A stretch of DNA of 64,000 nt, taken from assembly GCA_020205615.1 (NCBI GenBank), contig CM035165.1, positions 33,267,544 through 33,331,543 on the forward strand, written 5' to 3'. The DNA comes from Panax quinquefolius. Lineage: Eukaryota; Streptophyta; Magnoliopsida; Apiales; Araliaceae. Shown here piece after piece: positions 60,360 to 64,000 of this stretch. Position numbers and translations under genes: made by a program. Each line of letters begins with the position of its first letter. Positions within the stretch are counted from its first letter, which is position 1. Under the pieces are notes generated by a model. That model saw only the letters and a list, made by a program, of their open reading frames with translations. It did no database searches and was not told the DNA's origin.

Positions 60360-62795
60360 AATCGAGTAAGGATGGATCCAGATTGGCTGCAGACAGCTTC
60401 TCCTTGCCACGACTTCGGCAAAGCTCATAACTCTCGGAGTATATCTTCATTATTTCTCCATTAATCTCGTCCAGGAGTTAGAATTTTCTTAGCATATTTG
60501 TTTACGAAGGTGCGTCGGTTAATGGAGCCCCGAGGTCCCGAAGAGCCTTGAGCTCTCGGTTTCCTCCTCAAGTTTGAGCCTTTACTTTCGTGTGACGATT
60601 TTCTGCTGCCTCCAACTTATGGATGGTCTTGGTCAAGATCTTTGCATCAGCCTTTAGCTCCTCGATCTTTTCCATCCTTATCTCGCTCCTCTGAACCAAG
60701 TCAACGTTCATTTTCACGATCTCCTCGTGCTGAGCTTTGGTTGACTTCAATTCTTCCTTGGAGGCCTTCACATCTCCTTTGGCTTGGGCTAACTCTCTTT
60801 GAAGACCTTCGTTTGTATGGAGAAAGGCATTCACGTTGAGTTTTCTCCTTCATGAAAGCGGACTTCTTGACATGACATTCTCCTTCCTCAAGATCTCTTC
60901 TTACTTGACTTGAGAGACCTTGGGCGAAGACGTCCGAACACTTGCATTGGCACATGTATTTTCAATACTATTTGATCGGTTTTCAAATATATAGTATCTG
61001 CGATAAATTCGAAATAAAAGAAGATACTCGTTTACCTTGGCCAAGTAGCTCATACCTTTACTAAGTAGATCTCCATTCGAACTATTCTCGAGCCGATGAT
61101 CGCGTCGGTTTCACGAACAAAGGTGTTGAGCAGTTGGAATGGAAAGTGAGCGATGAGTCGGGGCCACATTGTTGGAGAAGCCATGGCTTCCGATCAATCT
61201 CGGTGGTTTGTTCTCTTGGTGGGGAAGGTGGAGGTTCTTCGCGAAGAGGTGAGGGTCTACGTGTATGGTTTGAGGAGAAGGAGATCGAGGCGGTGTGCGT
61301 TCGGGAGTTGGCGAGGAGCAGGAGATGCACCGGGATGAATGTCGATGGTTTTTTTTTTTTTTTAGGAAGGCGTGTGGGTTGGTTCGGTTGGTTCATTATC
61401 GAGAACAGGGGTTTACGTGGATATGATTGGAGGAGTAACAACCAGAAGAAGTAGGGACTCGAAGCTCTTGGCGATCGAAAGGAGTTATTTTAGTTCTTAT
61501 TTTTTTACGAAGGACCTTGCTTGCGATCGTGCGAAGGAATATCGAGAAGGCTTCTCTATGAGGGATAGGTTCGGAGGTTGGGGGATTGGGATTAGTTGAG
61601 GTTGTTTGGGGGGTTGCTTCGGGGATTGTTTCAGGATCACTGTCAGGGTTTGCTTCTGGTTGGGTGGTTTTGGTTCGTTTGGCGGATCTTTTTCTTGGCG
61701 AGTCGAAGGTTTTCTTGAGAATATTAGGTTCGTCGTTACGAGGTTTGTCGGTTTGAAGGGAAGAAGTTGGAGGATCGACGGTAGGAGGGTTAACACAGGG
61801 AAGATCCTTGGTAGGTTGCTCTTCACTTGCATCGACATTTTCCCCGCCAAAAATCTTCCGTCTCTCTCACCTCGAAAGAAGGTCGGTTTAATCGGAGATC
61901 TTGCAAAAAACCACACATTAGAACATATATCACCTATCTGACTCGAAATTATATTGCGAATTAATCAAAACTTACATTTGTGATTATATAACCAAGCTTG
62001 TTTGGTCGAAGTGTAAAACTCCATTCCTTTGGAGGAATTTTCCTCGAAAGTCCGCCATCTCCTCACCCGTTCTTGGGATATATCACCAAAGTCGTGAGAG
62101 ACTTAGTCGAGGTGGTCCATCTGGAAGGGAAGAAATCTCGGGCCCGTGATGAAAAACCACTTCTCGTGCCAACCTTTATTCTTTGGAAGGAGTGTTCATC
62201 AAAGGTCTCCTTTCGAACCTAGTGTTAGGTCGAGGAGATTGCTTACTCGATACTTTGAAGCCCTTTCTCGGGACCTACCAGCGGAGAAGAGGGTGAAGAA
62301 GATGTCAGCAGAGGAGTAATCCCAGTTAATGGCGAAAGGCAATGAATGCCAAGATGTGGATGTAGGAGTTGGGCACTAGTTGGTGAAGCCCACTCCTATA
62401 AACCCTAAAAGGGTAATGATGAAGACATGAAGAGGGAGTGAACCCCTTCTCCGGAAGAGTAACCCTTGGCGTGGCGACCAATGGTCTGTCGTCACATTTG
62501 TACATCGCTCTTCGGGAGCGAGAGCCCTTATTGCATACATGTCGAGAATCGATAACGACTCCTGAGCATGCATATTTCGATTCGATGTGAGAGGAGCGAA
62601 TGTTGGCATTAGGAAATTGTTCCCGTCTCTTTGAAGAAATCAGAAGTAGAGGAAGTCAAAGAAGGGTTTCCTCCCATAGTAGATGATTGAGGGTTAGAGC
62701 TTGAACCCTCTTGATTAGGGTTTGGATTGGGAGAAACGATGCTGATGGGAGTTGCCTTGAAAGGGAGTTCTGCTTAGAAGTTTCAGTCACCATTG
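60360..62795 (-). pseudogene. Antisense additional gene of the Tat element, decayed
   Basis: The minus strand shows protein-like sequence in broken frames across the space between pol and the 3' LTR. It starts near an ATG at about 62792 (MVTETSKQN). Next come a segment around LPLHVFIITLLGFIGVGFTN (about 62450-62380) with LVPNSY, reminiscent of the plant transposon/gag-like domain of such genes. A Pro/Lys/Thr-rich middle (61916-61100) and a coiled-coil end (60834-60568; ELAQAKGDVKASKEELKSTK, IEELKADAKILTKTIHKLEA) follow. Grande and some Tat relatives carry an antisense gene at the same place; its function is unknown. Several stops and frameshifts are present. Confidence 0.6.
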
Positions 62796-63159
62796 TTTCG
62801 ATTTTGTGAAGCAGAGAAAGAAATTTGCAGAAAAGAAGAAAGCTCTAAGGTTCAAATTTTGAATTAGCAGGTAAAACCGTCAGAATTGGTAAAGTTTACC
62901 TTTTATACTGACATTTGCACGGTAATTAAGGGCGGCACATTTAATTCACTACAATGATGATGAATTGGAAGAGTTTCGTCCGTTTTAGACCTAAATATCT
63001 TCACTTTCGTGGGCTTGCATCTGTTGGGTTTCTCACTTCTGTACCTGATAACAATTTGGGCTTTGGCAAGTATCACTCTGGATCTCTTATGATTTTTTAT
63101 AGATAATTACGTCCTGGGCCTATACTGTTTATAGTCTTTCATTAAACACCCTGTTTAAT

Positions 63160-63176
63160 GTAAGACTAGGGGGTAA
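63160..63176 (+). other. Tat element polypurine tract
   Basis: AGACTAGGGGGTAA lies directly before the TGTTGGGACATAATCC start of the 3' LTR. The purine core is short but at the right place. Confidence 0.6.
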
Positions 63177-63812
63177 TGTTGGGACATAATCCTTTTCTTT
63201 ATTGGGACAAAATTATTGGGCTCCTCCCTTGGATCATGTTATGTTAAGTCATGGTTGGATCTGGTCACTTGGGTCATTCTTATTATTTGGGCTTAGTCAT
63301 TATATTGGCCCATTATACAAATTATCACTTAATCCCAATTTTGACCAGTAATCATTATGCCAAATGACATTTGACAATTGTGTCTGCCACTTTGCTGCAT
63401 GGCATTAATGAGGATGGGACTCGAATAGGCCGTGATAACAAAGCGATGTGAGAGGGGATGAAAGTAGGTATTTTACTTTTAATTTGAAGTGGCCAGGAAG
63501 TAAGGGAAAAAGTGTCGGAAGGTGGTGGGTGGCACGAGTGGCCGGGATAGTGGAGCATCGTGGGGCTAAGATCACATAAGAGGGTAAGTAACACACATTT
63601 TTTCATTAGAATTCTTATTCTATCTCTCTCGGACATTAGACAATATTTTTCTCTCCATTGTTGACCTTGTGATCGCTTTGTCTTGACTCTCATGTGGGAA
63701 GTATTCCTCGGCGGTCGGTAGTCGACTTTTTAGTGTTGATTTGTTGAATCTGCAGCGGGATATTGGGCGCGTCTTGGTGATTGGGGCGTGGAGAAAGATC
63801 TTGGCGTTAACA
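63177..63812 (+). repeat. Tat element 3' LTR
   Basis: 636 bp, same ends as the 5' LTR, followed by the ACTAG duplication. No promoter was assigned. Confidence 0.95.
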
Positions 63813-63817
63813 ACTAG

Positions 63818-64000
63818 TAATCATCATTTTTGCCAAATCTACGAGGAAGGGTGAAAAATGAGAAATTGAAACTTCCCTCAGAAAGGAGAAAGAGCAAGAG
63901 ACAAAAGTTGGCAACATGATAGTTTGACATGATTTGGTGGTGCTTTGGCGTCAATGGTTGGTACAATTGCTATACTTGGCGGATGAATATGGAGGTGTAG
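63818..64000. other. Sequence right of the Tat insertion
   Basis: Unique-looking sequence continuing the DNA left of 52819. A plus-strand stretch at the end reads LVVLWRQWLVQLLYLADEY before a stop at the window edge. I do not recognise it and cannot say whether it is an exon. Confidence 0.3.

Larger units (their letters stand above)
52819..63812 (+). mobile_element. Full-length Ty3/gypsy element of the Tat lineage, 11 kb, TSD ACTAG
   Basis: LTRs of 642 and 636 bp (52819-53460, 63177-63812) begin TGTTGGGACATAATCC and end GGCGTTAACA. Perfect ACTAG duplications flank the element (52814-52818 and 63813-63817). Gag and pol remnants on the plus strand are followed by a 3.7-kb region with tandem repeats and an antisense gene remnant, then a polypurine tract. 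Small LTRs, the LNKACPKD RT motif and the extra 3' region fit the Tat group (relatives include Grande and RIRE2). All reading frames are broken. Confidence 0.93.

Overview
This is a window of nuclear DNA from a flowering plant, most likely a dicot. The evidence is two intron-rich plant genes of recognisable families, AT-rich non-coding DNA, and many plant-type transposable elements (Ty3/gypsy chromovirus and Tat lineages, Ty1/copia, hAT, Stowaway-like and foldback elements). I cannot name the species. No rRNA, tRNA, CRISPR or prokaryotic feature was seen.

Layout. Positions 1-16751 are a stack of nested long-LTR Ty3/gypsy elements of Tekay/Del type: the 3' part of a plus-strand element (1-5015), sitting in the 3' LTR of a deleted minus-strand element (5016-10598), itself inside an older minus-strand LTR (10599-16751) that also holds a 3.9-kb solo LTR (11615-15555). 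Positions 16752-26700 are an older graveyard: the 5' end of a Ty1/copia element (gag broken by a 246-bp LTR-like insert), a degenerate Ty3/gypsy gag-protease-RT remnant, a Ty1/copia-type solo LTR, a hairpin MITE and a 2.8-kb solo LTR with perfect target duplication. A 1.2-kb foldback element (26727-27955) ends the repeat block.

Positions 28142-41083 hold the only two clear host genes, arranged tail to tail. The first is a complete nine-exon gene for protein N-terminal asparagine amidohydrolase (NTAN1, Asn branch of the N-degron pathway; 344 residues). The second, on the minus strand, is a three-exon gene for a CCCH zinc-finger/KH-domain RNA-binding protein of the KHZ1/KHZ2 type (294 residues). 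Both reading frames are intact and all splice junctions used are GT-AG. Four NTAN1 introns each carry a different DNA transposon. Upstream of the KHZ-like gene lie a perfect 20-bp palindrome with telo-box sequence and a 3 x 177-bp tandem array.

Positions 42050-52818 are mixed: a Stowaway-like fragment, a TIR element split by an internally deleted Ty1/copia element (target duplication GGGTG), gene-leader-like sequence, and a 220-bp inverted duplication bracketing a possible captured exon. Positions 52819-63812 are one full-length but decayed 11-kb Ty3/gypsy element of the Tat lineage (target duplication ACTAG), with gag-pol remnants on the plus strand and an additional antisense gene remnant between pol and the 3' LTR.

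The two host genes do not form a pathway together. I found no convincing novel multi-gene system. The best leads are an open 132-codon frame inside a solo LTR, the (TA)n-targeting foldback in NTAN1 intron 3, the antisense gene in the Tat element, the hairpin tandem array next to the KHZ-like promoter, and the inverted duplication around an exon-like fragment.
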